64,000 nt of DNA from Blasia pusilla (lineage: Eukaryota; Marchantiophyta; Marchantiopsida; Blasiales), in contig CM114274.1 in NCBI GenBank assembly GCA_050084515.1, forward strand, positions 4,340,001-4,404,000, in the 5' to 3' direction. The position numbers were made by a program, and so were the translations under genes. Below are positions 45,604 through 56,114 of this stretch, in pieces. Under the pieces are notes generated by a model that saw nothing but the letters and a program-made list of their open reading frames with translations, did not search any database and was not told where the DNA came from. Position 1 is the stretch's first letter. Each line of letters starts with the position of its first letter.

Positions 45604-46800
45604 GTGCGCTTATTCCCCTTGAACGTCAACCTATAGTGTTGTTGAAGCATACGTTCAATAGGACATGCTCACACTATTGATCTGCATCCAAACACACTCA
45701 CGTTAGTATGGTCTCTGTCAATTAGCCTTCCAACCCATGGAGTTCTCAACTTGGCACCTCATCAAGCTCAACCTTCCCTAATTCCTAGCTTTCCAATACA
45801 AGCAAGTCTTCCGAGACTTGGGACACACTTTCTATTTAGTCTAGGCACCTAAAATGGCATTCGCACGCCTAGTGGTCCCAAATGTCCAATGGCCCTCGTA
45901 TGAGCCCCTAGCCGAAACTCAATTAAATTAGTCGCGGGTTGGAATCCAATAGGAACCTCTGAAATCCACTCCATTGGATTTGGTTTGGGATTCGAGTCCC
46001 AATGCATATGCCAAACTCCCGATCCATTCCGTGCCCTTGGGTTTTCCCGTAGCGCTCCAAAGTGGGATTCCAGTCCCAAACACCATAGCTTGGAGACCTT
46101 CCTCCTTACTAGTACTTCTGGGTTTCTCTGCTCTCCCCCTATCCTTTGGGACAAGACGCTCAGGCCCCTCTTTGTGGCCCTCAACCCAACTCCCCGTATA
46201 ATTTTTTCAAAAATTTCCTCAGCTTTTGTTTGTGCGTTTTCTAAGCTCTTTAGTGCGATGGAACCATCTTTGCATAAGCTTTCCAACGCCCCTTTACTTG
46301 TCCAAAATGGACAAGTCCTTTCTTAGGAAGGATATGGACGGATAAGTCTAAACATGTCCACGGACATGGGTTCCAAGAGGTCGGACCCACACTTTTAGTC
46401 CATGATGGAAGACAAGGCAAGGATGAAAGGAGCAATGAGGGAGGAGGGAGTGGAGGTGGAGGGAGGAAGAAATGGGGGAGTATGGACCACGAAGGCAAGT
46501 AAGGGGAATGAGAAAGAAGGGAAAGATGGGGCCCATACGGACAAGTCCTTCCATAGGACGGACATGGACATGTCTACGGACACAGACTTTTTCCACATGA
46601 AACCTTGTAAACGCATCTTGGCGACTAAACGTTATGGTCCAAAATACAATGAAAACCCTAAACACTAGTCACAACCATAAACGCATGAAACGCCCAACCT
46701 TGTTTGCCTCTTATCTATTGGGTCTCTTGCGTCTCCTCCAACGCACAAATCATTGTAGCATGAGCCCGCTAGAGTTTTGATGTTCCGCTTGACACTTATT
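45604..46800 (+). repeat. dispersed repeat R1, copy with miniature element inside
   Basis: Nearly 900 bp match the copy at 60501-61440 over their whole length. Shared blocks are CTTGAACGTCAACC, CACACTCACGTTAGT, GAGTTCTCAACTTGGCACCT, TCTAGGCACCTAAAA, TCCGTGCCCTTGGGTT and GCCCGCTAGAGTT. The match is interrupted only by miniature element copy 3 (46304-46607). The 3' part ends near CGCTTGACACTTAT, which aligns with TGCTTGGCGCTTGT at 61425. It could be an LTR, because a TGGCGC-like string follows at the other copy, but I found no clear target duplication. Confidence 0.75.
46304..46607 (+). mobile_element. hAT-like miniature element, copy 3 (5' end lost)
   Basis: The right end ATGAAACCTTG is intact and followed by TAAACGCA. 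The R1 copy at 61190 has CAAACGCA at the same place, so these 8 bp are the target. On the left, the first 11 bp of the element and the left 8-bp duplication are missing: R1 text runs CTTGTCC straight into AAAATGGACAAG. The internal GGACAAGTCC motifs and the GGAGGGAGTGGAGGT block match copies 1 and 2. Confidence 0.85.
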
Positions 46801-48830
46801 TGGTTATGAGGTTCGCGACACAAATGGATTCAGTGGTCATTTTTTTGCAAGCATGAAATGAAACAAGAAAATTGGGCAAAAACTTTTCAAGTTTTTTGAG
46901 AAAAAGTTGTTGAGTGTAGTGCAATTGCATTACTACTAAAGTGCGGCTATTGGGACTTACAAATAGTTTGCAAATGTAGTAAAAACAATATCTTTATACA
47001 AATATATGATATTGAAAGATGAAATCACAAAATAGAGCCTATGTGATGCCCACATGAGCATAAATAAAAGCATAACCTCTTAAAGGAATAGTGTGAATTT
47101 ATTGCCTTACTAATTCATAGTTATTGTATCATTCGTAATTCTAAGATACTAGAAACATGCCCTTGCAATGCAGTGGTTTGTTAAAGTAATTTGTTAAGAA
47201 AATATTTTATAGGATGGAAATATGATGCCACTCAATTCCAAGGTTCAAAAAGGCATATGTCAAACGGCATAGGAATCCCAAGGTTCAAAAAGGCATCTGT
47301 CAAACGCTACAGTTTCCGCCATTCCAAGAAGTCCTCCTCAAATAATTGTATAGATGATGAATAAATAAATTGGATTATATTTTAAGAAGTGCCACATAGT
47401 AGGAAATATGATTAGATATTAAGATGACTATGCAAGATTTAGTTCTTAAATGGAAGCATCCTAATAAACCTAAAATGCTCTTCTTCTTTTCCTTTGTTTA
47501 TCTTGTTTGAAATGTCTTTTTATCTCATGATTTTTTTAAATTTTAAAATAAAATTAATCTCCATAATAATGACCACCTCTTATATTCTTTCAAAATATTT
47601 TCTAAATAGTAAGTAGAGACCCCTGTTCATTGATATGATACTTCTTGTTTTCCTACATTGATATCACACATCTTGTTCTCCTACATTATGTAGCTTATTT
47701 TTAAAAAAATTCATATTGAATATTCTACTAAAACTTACTAAATTATTTTATAGTATATCGGGCATTTAGTATCAAAATCCAACTTCAAAACTCACACCTC
47801 CTTAAAAAATATTCATACTTTTAAAAAAATTATGGAAATCTATCCTAAGAAATTTAGTTCCAATAAACCAACGAAGATTAGCTTTGAAATTGATGTCTCT
47901 TGCCAAATTGTTTTTTTCAATATTATGGAAGTATATCCTCAAATAAGTGGAACTAGTAAGATGTCTCTAAGATGCATATACATTAGTAATTCAAATAGGA
48001 TATGCTCATTGATAGTGTGAAGTAAATTAGATCAATTATGCAAAACATTCTTGCATATGACACATGCTCCAAGAGTGGTGAAAACTATAAGTATAATCTT
48101 ATGTACCAATGTATTAGATAAATGCATGAAATAAGAAGCTTATTATCATATAAAGGATAGTGGGGAAAAAGTCACACTTAAGTTCTTTTGCTTTGAACCT
48201 TAACCTTACCCTAGTAGTATTTTTTGTGCGGGTACACTTCGCTGATAACATACAACGTTGTCACCATCCATACACTCCAAAATACAACACAATGGCCTTA
48301 ATTGTGGAATCCAAAAATAAATTATGTACCGAAAAGATCTCCAATATACAAAACAACAAGTATGCACTTATAAAAACATTCCATAGTTATAAAATTCTTA
48401 TTGTCAAGCCAAACCTACTCTCATGGCGAAAGACTTGGATTATAAACATAAAGCAAGGAGGACCATAGCTCGGTGGTCTCATAGAAGGAGACTCACCAAG
48501 AGAGAATGAGCTCTCCATGCCCTCTCTCCTAGAGATATACCATCTCGCCTTCTTCAAATTCTCTCCCGATGATTTTTACACATATGTCACTTCATTTACC
48601 CTAGTCTATGATAGCGAGTCAAGAGTCACTCCGCCAAAAGAAAAGTTAACCAGGATTCAAAATGAGAAACTTACCCGTGGTAAGTTAAAAACATAAAAAG
48701 CATAGCACAATTTCCAAATGAACCAAAACCTAGGGGTAACATGGTGAGGTTATCTCCTTAATACAAACTCCTCCTTAAGAGATAACCCTTATTTCAGCCT
48801 AGGGCAGAGAGTAAGTAACTAGTGTCTTTA
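46801..48830. other. AT-rich intergenic DNA
   Basis: No gene is recognised. It holds the short tandem repeat at 47237-47316. Confidence 0.5.
47237..47316 (+). repeat. two-unit 40-bp tandem repeat
   Basis: AGGTTCAAAAAGGCATATGT and AGGTTCAAAAAGGCATCTGT start 40 bp apart, each followed by CAAACG. Only a few bases differ. Confidence 0.8.
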
Positions 48831-49907
48831 AATTGGTTCAGTTCCTTTATATGTCAACTCGCCGCTCATACGAACCTTTTCTTATTACCTCTTCGTTGAA
48901 GTGTAGCACTGTAGCTACACAATGTTGGATCTTTCGAAACAAAAGTTGTTGTCATTCAAGTGCAAAAGGTTTTCTCAGCTACAGCTTTGAATATTGGAGT
49001 ACAGAACTGAGAGACCAGAGATATTCACGCAGTTGACCGGATCTAAGGTCAGAACCAAGTTAAGCAATTTAAAATTTTCGAGTTGCTGAAGTTGGCACAG
49101 TTTCGTGCAGTAGAAATGTGATTCTTGGCGCGCGCCGTAGCCCGTGTAGGGCCCCGAAAGCGCTGTACCGATCTTCAGCGGATAGGTCAATTGTGGTCAA
49201 TGTTGTATGATTGAGCTGGTTTAACCTACTGATGTTGGAACAGTATCTGTAGCAAATACTGGACTGGCTGTGGCTTTTCTAATACCGGTGCGCACTGTGC
49301 AACGAGGGAATACGCGATCCCACTGCTGCGTAGGAATTGATTGCGGGTGTTTCCGTGTGCTAACTGAGCTTGATGTAACAATAATCCAGATCTGAGCGAT
49401 GGTTCCTTCCCTTTCAAACAAATCAAATCAAACGATCCTGTACAGACATGGAGAATGTTTCTCTCGTTGAATAGAAACTGTTGCCTGAGAAGGTTCATTG
49501 TTCAGGCCAGGGCCTCGTTACTGAACGAAATCAATTGACTAGTTTCTCAAACTTCTCTTGCAAGTATGAAGAGATCTAGTACGACTAATTCTACCCTGAA
49601 ATGCATTAGAGGATTCCTGAAAGTCATTCCGTGACTGCATCTTGCAGAGTGCAGCAATTTGCGTGCGCGATGCGTTTCCGAAAGAAAGAGAGCATTATGT
49701 GCCGATGCTCTTATCTACTAGTTCCGTCGGTTTCCACATACGCACGGGCGCACGATGCGGATTGAGATATGGAAAGTTCACGGAATAGGCTACAGTATGA
49801 TGACTTAATGCTACCCTATCTACTTTGCCAAATGGATACGGAGGTAATATGACCCGCGGAGCCCTGGAAAAGTGACTCCAAAAAGTCCTGTACAGTAGAC
49901 GGGGACC
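48831..49907. other. base-balanced DNA left of copia B, no gene recognised
   Basis: Open frames are at most 90 codons, without motifs. This segment and 54943-57960 were one continuous stretch before copia B inserted. Confidence 0.45.
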
Positions 49908-49912
49908 ACAAC
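49908..49912. repeat. target-site duplication (left) of copia B
   Basis: ACAAC, repeated exactly at 54938-54942. Confidence 0.9.
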
Positions 49913-50106
49913 TGAAGTTTATTTCAGCAATTCTGATGAGCGGAATTAACTGGTCACAGCCATGTGAAGAGTTTTATACATGAGTTTTGATTGGAGCCTA
50001 ACTCGTCTATGCAGCGTTTACGTTGCACCCAAATTGCCTTGCAGCGTTTACGTTGAATCCTGTTTGTTTACGGTGCAGCGCTTGTTGCCGTTTACACATT
50101 CCAACA
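49913..50106 (-). repeat. 3' LTR of copia B
   Basis: 194 bp. On the minus strand it starts TGTTGGAATGTG and ends AATAAACTTCA, the usual TG...CA borders. Confidence 0.93.
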
Positions 50107-50118
50107 TCCTCCCTAAAC
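50107..50118 (-). other. polypurine tract of copia B
   Basis: On the minus strand TTTAGGGAGGA lies directly before the 3' LTR. Confidence 0.75.
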
Positions 50119-50144
50119 TGAATCCTCTTTGAACACATATGTTT

Positions 50145-53100
50145 TTACACAAAATCTAAAACACCAAGAAGTAATCTAAATCTTTCAAACTTAGCAGTAG
50201 GAAGGCCTTTGATGAAGATGTCACCAACCTGTTCGTCTCCCGGACACCACACAACATTAATGTCCCCACTCAAGAACCTTTTTTCGAACAAAGTGATCTT
50301 GCACCGATATGTTTGGTTCGTGAATGGAAGAGTGGATTTCTGGACAAATAAATAGAACTAATGTTATCTCCCAAGATTACAGTAGGATCACATTGGGTAA
50401 ACCGAAGTTCAGCCAATAGTCCTCTAAGCCATATGGCTTCCGTTGTGGCATTTGTCAATCCACGGTACTCTGCCTCCGTGGAAGATAGAGAAATTGAGGC
50501 TTGCTTCTTTGATGAGAAGCTCACAGCCGCACTTCCAAAGGAGAAGAAATATCCTGAAGTTGATCTGCGACTGATTGGACAACCTGCATAATCAAGCATC
50601 CGAGAATCCCAAGATTATCGGAGCTTGTTGGATTCCTCTCTCGTAGGCAAGCCCAAATGTGTTTGTACCCTTAAGATACCTTGCCACCCTCTTTGCTGCA
50701 ATAAGGTGAGACTTTCGGGGATCAGCCATATGTTGACTGATCTGGCTTACTGCATATGCAATATCTGGTCGGGAGTTGGTGATATAGATAAGTGAGCCCA
50801 CCAATTTTTGGTACTCTTTCAAGTCCACCTTCTCCTCTTGATCATTATAAGTAAGTCTTTCTGTACTCGTCGGAGTGGGCGTTGATTTGCAGTCCTCTAG
50901 GCCAAAAGTTTGAAGCAAGATAGCTATATGCCTTTCTTGAGTCAAGAAGGTCATTTTTGGCCCTCGCTTTACTTCAAGTCCTAGGCAGAAGTGTAAACTC
51001 CCAAGATCTTTCATTTTGAATGAAGAGGAGAGTCCTTCTTTAAGATCACGTATCCCTTGTACATCATCTCCAGTAATGATCAAGTCATCCACATATAAGA
51101 TCACAATGACAATCCCGTAAGTAGAGATCTTGAGATAAAGGTTCGGGTCGTGTTTACTCTTTGCAAATCCAAGTTTGTTTAACATAGTCGAGTCATAGGT
51201 TTGATTCCAGATTCGATTTGCTTGCATCAGGCCATAAAGAGCTTTCCGCATCTTGCAAACAAGGTCTTCAGTTCCAGGAGCAGTAAAGCCTTGAGGTTGT
51301 TGTAGATATACCTCTTCTTCCAAAGTGCCATTTAAGAAGGCATTTTGAACATCCATCTGCAATAGGGGCCAATCAAACATGACTGCAAGAGATATGATCA
51401 CTCGAATCGTGGTCATTTTTGCAACTGATGCATATGTCTCATCATAATCAATGCCTTGGCGTTGTCGATAGCCTTTTGCTACTAGCCTTGCCTTGTACCT
51501 GGACAACGATCCATCAGCGTTATACTTACACTTATAAACCCACTTTGTAGGGATAGCAGTCCTCCCTGATGGGAGACGGACCAGGTCCCATGTTCGGTTG
51601 GCAACTATGGCATTGTACTCCTCGGTCATTGCATGTTGCCAATGTGGATTAGTGCATGCCTCTTGGAATGATTGAGGCTCAATGGGAGCTTGCTGAAATG
51701 GTGTATGACTTAGAAAGAAAGCCATGTGTAAAATATAATCTTCTCGTAAGTTGGAAGGAAGTTGGCGTAGTCGACTTGACCTTCGTGGAGGTGGTAGCGT
51801 AAGTGTGGACTCCATATCGTCCAATCCTTGACCTCTTTCACCAAGTGTTGGTGGTGGATCAACATGAGTTGTGGGCCCTGAGGATGGTGTATCCTTGTCA
51901 GATTCATTTTCTGACTCCTCATTCGGGGAGGTTTGAGGCCACTCTCGGTCGTTTGATTGATGCTCTTCGGAGTGGGGAGTGTCTTCATCAAATATGACAT
52001 CACGGCTCATAAACACCTTGTGGTGCTCCAAGGAGAAGAGCTTGTAAGCTTTCTCTCTAGTGCCATAGCCAATAAATATGCATCTCACACTTTTATCATC
52101 AAGTTTTCTCCTCAATTCTTTTGGTATATGTGCATAAGCTCCACACCCAAAGATTCGAAGGTGTGAGACATCTGGTTTGATGCCAGTGAAGACTTCTTCA
52201 GGCGTTTTCTCCTCCAAAGCTCTTGTTGGGCACTTGTTGAGGATGTAGATGGCCGTGTTTATGGCCTCTGCCCAGAGATAGTTGGGGAGATTTCGCCCCT
52301 TCAACATGCACCTTGCCATCTCAACTACCGTTCGATTCCTCCTCTCAACAATGCCATTTTGTTGTGGGGTGTAGGCCGTAGTAAGTTGATGACGGATGCC
52401 ATGATTGCAACAAAAGGTCTCAAATGCTTTCCCCATGAATTCACCTCCCCTATCTGTTCGTATCACCTTCACCTTTGAGGGCGGCTCGCCAAGGTGTAGA
52501 TGCAAGGATCCCACTGCTGTAGTAGATTGAGTTCTCATCAATGTAAGAAATTTCTTGAGTATACCTAATGCATTGGATTTGTGTTGTAGGAAATAAACCC
52601 ACATAAATCTTGAATGGTCATCAACTAATAGCATGTAGTACCTTGCCCCTGATAGTGAAGCCGTTTGAATTGGTCCTCCAAGGTCGATGTGGACTAGGTG
52701 GAGGGGAGTTGGAGCCCTTGAGAGGGTATGTTTGTCAAACTTTTGCCTCGATTGCTTGCCTCGTAAGCAAGTGTCACAAGTGGATATTTCTCCACTTAAT
52801 TTAGGTAACCCTCCAACCATATTGTCTTTGCTTAACAACTTGAGGCCCTTCGTGTTAAAGTGCCCAAGTCTTTCATGCCAAACTTGTAGTTGGTTTGAAG
52901 ATCTTGCAAATAGTTGAGGGCTCGGCTTGCTAAGAAGTTTATATAGTCGTCCATACCTTACTCCTTGGGCAGCGACAGAATTATCGGCCTCTCGTAAGAA
53001 CTCGCATCCTTTGGAATCAAAAACAACCTTCATATTCTCTCTTTCGGTGATCTGGCCGATGGAGATAAGGTTGTGTGTTAAAGCTGGAATATGCCACACA

Positions 53101-53411
53101 TCCTTGATTGTATAATCTTCACCCGAGGGCAATGTCACTTGCACATCTCCTTCCCCAATCGCAGAGTGAATGGAGCCGTCTCCCATTGATACATCAGGTC
53201 CATTCATCAAAGGTTTGTAAGATGTGAACCAACCTTTATTTTTGATCATGTGGTTGCTGGCGCCGCTATCAATGAACCACTTGTCCACTTGGTTTGTGGT
53301 AACCAATGCCGAGATAAGTCCTCGTGCATCATCTTCACTTTCTGGTGTGAGTGCTCGATTGGTTCTCCCATTCTCGGCGAGGAAGCTTCGCTGCTTTTCT
53401 TGTGGTCTCAT
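50145..53411 (-). pseudogene. pol: copia B pol polyprotein (protease, integrase, RT, RNase H)
   Basis: A 939-codon frame (53411-50592) carries the protease WFIDSGASNHM (Asp at residue 48), the pre-integrase HERLGH and C..C cluster, the integrase core (DDHSRFMWVYF, RTDRGGEF, QQNGIVERRNRT), and RT from about residue 600 (WVYKCKYNADGSLSRYKARL, QMDVQNAFLNGTLEEEVYL) with the catalytic YVDD at residues 773-776. A one-base insertion at about 50592 shifts the frame inside RNase H. The reading resumes as DYAGCPISRRSTSGY and [12 protein letters not shown], and a second shift near 50270 separates the last part (WCPGDEQVGDIF). The end would be at 50145. All active-site residues are present, so only small indels disable it. 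Confidence 0.92.
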
Positions 53412-53427
53412 TGATCGATTGTGGCGA

Positions 53428-54189
53428 TCATTCTGTACTCAACATTGATTGAGTCATGGCCAATCTTACGCATATTGTGCACTCCTTCTTGCTGGTAGTG
53501 CTATAGGTCTTACCATTGAACTTTTTTTCGGTGGTGCGGAAGGTTTGGGCCTTTGGTCCGGATGTGTTGCGCTCTTGTGATCGCCTTTCTTCATATTGAC
53601 GAGGGAATGTTCCCTTCTTCTGGCTGAATAGAGCGCTAGGTCCCGATTCTTGTCCTTCTTGGGCAGCAAGGTCGTTGCGTCTCCTTTCTTCGTCAAGTAG
53701 GAGTATGCATAGTTCAGAAAAAGTAGGCGTCTTTTCTCTCACGGCTAGAGAGTTTATGAAGTCCCCGTAGGAGTCTTGGGCCACACTATTCATCATAGTG
53801 GCTGCCATGGTTTCATCATCAATTAAGACCTTAACTTCTGCCAAATCATCTCTTAGGTCTTTCATAATGCTGAGGTGTGAATACATAGTCGAGGTCGAGC
53901 TCATCTTCATTGAGTAAATTCGCCTCTGCAATGCCAATTTTCTTGTCATGCTTGTGCTAGCATGAACCGCTTCAAGTGTAGTCCAAGCTTCCTTGGAGGT
54001 CTCTGCATGTTTCAAATGAGGGATTTGAGAATCTCTCGTTGACATCATCAAAATTCCAAGGGCCTTTCGATCTCTCTTCTCGAAGTCTTTCGTGGCTCGA
54101 GCATCCATATTCGAGGTCTTCTCTTCTCTGCCATCAACTATATCGTAAAGATCAGATGCCATCAGAATGGCCTTCATCATCAGACGCAA
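53428..54189 (-). pseudogene. gag: copia B gag
   Basis: A 253-codon frame with the copia Gag core: ILMASDLYDIVDG, SKEAWTTLEAVHAS, LQRRIYSMKM, IMKDLRDDLAEV and REKTPTFSELCILLLDEERRR. The zinc knuckle begins CTIC, but a one-base loss follows at once (about 53475). GKIGHD, the expected continuation, appears in another frame, and gag and pol end up in different frames. The N-terminal part (about 54230-54400) is also out of frame. Gag forms the virus-like particle. This copy cannot make a complete one. Confidence 0.88.
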
Positions 54190-54675
54190 GTGCCGTAATT
54201 GTTCTCATCGAGCTTGTGGCTCTCACTCAATATGTTGTCGGTAAGGCTCGCTCATCTTTGATCTTGATAGGTGCTCGCGCCGATCTTGCTGGTCTTCCTT
54301 GCTGCATATGATCGACTTCTTCGATTGCTAGTCTTCTTCCTCCTCTTTCAGCTTGATATTTGCCCCTGTGAAAAAAGAAAAAAGAAAAATAAGGTACAAA
54401 CGAGGTACACACTTCTCTTCACTTGCATGCTCCTATTTTCTATCCGAGTTCTGTCCTATTTTCACTTTGTATATGAGTACCTCTATTGGGAGTATGCTTA
54501 CTGTCCTGTCAAAAGGGTACAGAGTTCTGCTGTCCTATTCTCTCTGTATATTCTCACTCGGAGTAGGAAGTAGCTGTCTCAGGTGCAGTTTCAGCTTGTG
54601 AGAAATTGCTAGAGATCTCACGCGTAATATGCACGAGTTTCAGTTTGTAAGAAATTATTAGAAATCTCACATGAA

Positions 54676-54691
54676 ACCGGCTCTGATACCA
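54676..54691 (-). other. primer-binding site of copia B
   Basis: On the minus strand TGGTATCAGAGCCGGT follows the 5' LTR directly. Its first 12 bases match the plant initiator-Met tRNA 3' end complement exactly. Confidence 0.92.
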
Positions 54692-54937
54692 TGAAGTTTA
54701 TTTCAGCAATTCTGCTGAGCGGAATTAACTGGTCACAGCCATGTGAAGAGTTTTATACATGAGTTTTGATTGGAGCCTAACTCGTCTATGCAGCGTTTAC
54801 GTTGCACCCAACTTGCCTTGCAGCGTTTACGTTGAAGCCTGTAACAAACGGTGCAGCGCCCAACTTGCCTTGCAGCGTTTACGTTGAATCCTGTTTGTTT
54901 ACGATGCAGCCCTTGTTGCCGTTTACACATTCCAACA
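54692..54937 (-). repeat. 5' LTR of copia B, with extra repeat unit
   Basis: 246 bp against 194 bp for the other LTR. The difference is about 52 bp that duplicates a GCAGCGTTTACGTTG-containing unit, so the LTR holds three copies of CTTGCCTTGCAGCG-type sequence instead of two. Outside this, about four substitutions separate the LTRs. Confidence 0.9.
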
Positions 54938-54942
54938 ACAAC
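54938..54942. repeat. target-site duplication (right) of copia B
   Basis: ACAAC, identical to 49908-49912. Confidence 0.9.
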
Positions 54943-55081
54943 AGTACACGCGAGACTCTGAGGTTGGTTCAAAGCAGTACGAGTACCTCGTCCTTTCTCC
55001 ATGTCGACTCTATTACAATCATGCTAGAATCGGTGGGGTCCGGTACAAGCTTGAAAAACGGTTTTGCTTTGAGCACGTGAC

Positions 55082-55136
55082 ACTGAAAAATCTTCAAGGA
55101 TGTCGGTATCAAGTGAATCCTTGAAGATTTTTCAGT
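55082..55136. repeat. perfect 20-bp hairpin, 15-nt loop
   Basis: ACTGAAAAATCTTCAAGGAT (55082-55101) and its exact complement ATCCTTGAAGATTTTTCAGT (55117-55136) flank a 15-nt spacer. Perfect arms of this length suggest recent origin or selection. No terminal features of a known transposon are seen. Confidence 0.85.
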
Positions 55137-56052
55137 CTTTCCAAATTATAGCCATGCCGGGAGGGACCCGCGAAAACGCATCTTTAGGCTGTCGTTCACC
55201 GGAAGAGAAAATCTGACCACGACCAATTCAAGAGGGTGCGAGCGCAGAAACGAGGTAGGAAAGGATTTGTGTTTATTGCGATGCGTATGCTTTAGAAAGT
55301 TTCTGAAGTGAAGCCTACCTCCACAAGTCTTCTTTCGTAGAGTCCAATTTTCTTACTGGGGCAAGCGACTAGTAGACATCCTTTTTCCGATGGCCGCGAG
55401 AAACTACTGTTTTGGAGTTTTCAAATTAGGGGGAAGCTACAACTGGAAATTGTCTTCCGTGTAGCTTGGTATCAATTAGACCCTACAAGTGGAAGTCCTC
55501 TTTCCGGCAACCAGCGTTGCTTATGCTTGAGCTTTTGCAGTTCGCAAAGGGATTATTTCCCCGACGCGACGGATTGTGGCCATGGAATATTTTTGGCAGG
55601 TTATGATATTGGACTGTTTTCTCTTTTGAATTCCCTTTCTCCCCTTGTGAGATCTTTCTTTTATCGGTGGTGTTGCTTTTTTCTTGTCTAGAAAAGGACA
55701 AGAAGCCACCAAGGGAACTCGGCGGTTGGCAACGCGTATACGAGCCGATCTTATCCTCATGCGCATTTGTTATGAGGGGGTCAATCAAATTTTCATCTTA
55801 ATCTATTTGCGATTCCAAATCGTTTCACCTTTGGACCACATCGGAAAAGGATGCTTAGGATTCCCGGGTCACGGGCTAAAGGCCATGGGCGAGCGGAGAC
55901 CGAGGATTAGTTTGAGTCTTAGATTGAAGTGGCCAGGGGCCATCCGCATACGAGAGCAGGTGACATACAGAAAACGGTCGGCCGCCGTACTTTACAATTT
56001 TTTATTTGGGTACCTCCTTTGAATTCAGGTCTTGTTTTTTCCATTTCGAAAC

Positions 56053-56114
56053 GAAACTATGTCTTCGACAGAGGACAACGAAACTGCCTCTAGCTCTGTC
56101 GAGGACATAGTTTC
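56053..56114. repeat. imperfect 21-nt arm hairpin, 20-nt loop
   Basis: GAAACTATGTC-TT-CGACAGAG pairs with CTCTGTCG-AG-GACATAGTTTC: 11 plus 8 base pairs around a 2-nt internal mismatch. The arm length and small mismatch are in the range of a short miRNA-like foldback, but nothing shows processing. Confidence 0.75.

Larger units (their letters stand above)
49913..54937 (-). mobile_element. Ty1/copia retrotransposon B, nearly intact
   Basis: A 5.0-kb element read on the minus strand: 5' LTR (54692-54937), primer-binding site, gag, protease, integrase, RT, RNase H, polypurine tract, 3' LTR (49913-50106), with a perfect 5-bp target duplication. The LTRs differ at about four bases outside one length change, so it is the youngest insertion in the window. 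At least three small frameshifts (gag/pol border, 50592, and near 50270) prevent a continuous polyprotein. It lies in base-balanced, otherwise repeat-poor DNA. Confidence 0.93.

Noticed and set aside
47237-47316. CRISPR-like repeat-spacer array
   Set aside because: Only two directly adjacent 40-bp units and no spacers, in a plant-type sequence.
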